Shown one piece after another: positions 63,308-64,000 of a DNA stretch of 64,000 nucleotides. Where the stretch lies: NCBI RefSeq assembly GCF_000380965.1, contig NZ_KB905550.1, positions 62,001 to 126,000 on the forward strand, read 5' to 3'. Each line of letters starts with the position of its first letter. Position 1 is the first letter of the stretch. Position numbers and translations under genes: made by a program. The DNA is from Paenibacillus ginsengihumi DSM 21568. Its GTDB lineage: Bacteria > Bacillota > Bacilli > Paenibacillales > NBRC-103111. The notes beneath the pieces were generated by a model, which was not told where the DNA came from, searched no databases, and saw only the letters and a program-made list of their open reading frames with translations.

Positions 63308-63964
63308 ATGACAGCCAAAACGATTACGATCAGCCCCCAGCTTGCCGACAGCATTGCGCTGGCTTTGCTGCAGATCGGGGCGATTGCCCTGCGGCCGCAG
63401 GAGCCTTTCACCTGGACGTCGGGCCTGAAGGCGCCCATTTATTGCGACAACCGGCTGACGATCTCCTACCCGGCTACGCGGGAGCTCATCGCCGACGCCT
63501 TCGTATCGATTATCCGCGAGCACTATCCCGATGCGGAAGTCATTGCAGGAGCGGCGACGGGGGGCATCCCGCATGCCGCATGGGTAGCGCAGAAGCTGAA
63601 TTTGCCGATGATTTACGTCCGCGACAAGGCTAAAGGACACGGCAAGCAAAACATGATCGAGGGCGTGCTGAAGCCCGGTCAAAAGACGATCGTGATCGAA
63701 GACCTCATCTCGACCGGCGGCAGCTCGCTCAAGGTAGCGCAGGCGGTGCAGGCCGCGGGAGCGGAGGCGCTGGGCGTGCTCGGCATCTTCTCCTATCAGT
63801 TCGAGAAAGCGAAGCAGGCGTTCGAGGAGGCCGGCATTCCGTTCGAGACGCTGACGAACTATTCGACGCTACTCGCCGTCGCGCTGCGCGAAGGCAGCAT
63901 CCGCGAGCAGGACATGGCAGTGCTGAAAGCATGGCGTGAAAATCCGGCAGAGTACGGCAAGTAA
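63308..63964 (+). CDS. pyrE: Orotate phosphoribosyltransferase
   Basis: Converts orotate and PRPP to OMP, 218 aa. PRPP motif IVIEDLISTGGSSLK near residue 120; YVRDKAKGHGKQN is the flexible loop. AAAGGAG lies before the ATG. Last complete gene; only 36 bp follow, with no terminator visible inside the window. Confidence 0.95.
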   Translation: MTAKTITISPQLADSIALALLQIGAIALRPQEPFTWTSGLKAPIYCDNRLTISYPATRELIADAFVSIIREHYPDAEVIAGAATGGIPHAAWVAQKLNLPMIYVRDKAKGHGKQNMIEGVLKPGQKTIVIEDLISTGGSSLKVAQAVQAAGAEALGVLGIFSYQFEKAKQAFEEAGIPFETLTNYSTLLAVALREGSIREQDMAVLKAWRENPAEYGK

Positions 63965-64000
63965 GCAGCCGGCTCCGCGGGCGCTCCGTAAGCGTCTGAA

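Overview
The window reads as core chromosome from a GC-rich, endospore-forming member of the Paenibacillaceae (Paenibacillus/Cohnella/Thermobacillus-like). The evidence is the Bacillales-type division and cell-wall cluster interleaved with sporulation genes (spoVD, spoVE, spoIIGA-sigE-sigG), a meso-DAP type MurE, a bacillithiol gene (bshC), strong GGAGG ribosome sites, a T-box ahead of ileS and a PyrR attenuator. The genus cannot be fixed from sequence reading alone. I saw no rRNA, tRNA, CRISPR array, prophage or transposase gene.

Layout: (1) 1-5.9 kb, an oligopeptide ABC importer (oppA, oppB, oppC, oppD, oppF). (2) 5.9-9.1 kb, bshC and S-adenosylhomocysteinase, ending in a strong terminator. 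(3) 9.1-13 kb, a secreted alkaline phosphatase behind a phased PhoP-box array, followed by an ABC ATPase and a MacB-type permease with a His-rich external loop. (4) 13-14.4 kb, a gene-free composite repeat block. (5) 14.4-16.5 kb, two lipoprotein genes. (6) 16.7-23.3 kb, mraZ, rsmH, ftsL, pbpB, spoVD. (7) 23.4-24.4 kb, a second copy of the composite repeat block, which separates spoVD from murE. (8) 24.4-38 kb, murE, murF, mraY, murD, spoVE, murG, murB, murA, divIB, ftsA, ftsZ. (9) 38.4-41.1 kb, spoIIGA, sigE, sigG. (10) 41.3-45.5 kb, ylmC, ylmD, ylmE, sepF, ylmG, ylmH, divIVA. (11) 45.5-51.3 kb, T-box and ileS, a convergent zinc-finger gene, lspA and an RluD-type pseudouridine synthase. (12) 51.3-54.5 kb, the acetyl-DAP branch: patA on + converging on dapH-dapL on -. 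(13) 54.65 kb to the end, the pyr operon: leader, pyrR, pyrB, pyrC, carA, carB, pyrF, pyrE.

Function: the acetyl-DAP genes make meso-diaminopimelate, MurA through MurF with MraY and MurG build lipid II from it, and PbpB, SpoVD and SpoVE use lipid II at the division or spore septum under FtsA, FtsZ, SepF and DivIVA. The sporulation sigma factors follow directly. Transcription signals are legible: an MraZ operator of 10-bp repeats, a sigma-H-like promoter before ftsA, a 22-bp-spaced Spo0A-type promoter before spoIIGA, and a sigma-F-like promoter whose -10 is also one arm of a hairpin at the sigG ribosome site.

Most genes are conventional. The parts that conventional annotation does not explain are the two composite repeat blocks, the possible metal-handling module (His-rich permease, its ATPase and a DUF3299-like lipoprotein) beside a PhoP-regulated alkaline phosphatase, an in-frame amber stop inside the low-complexity tail of pbpB, and a perfect palindrome in the pyr promoter spacer.
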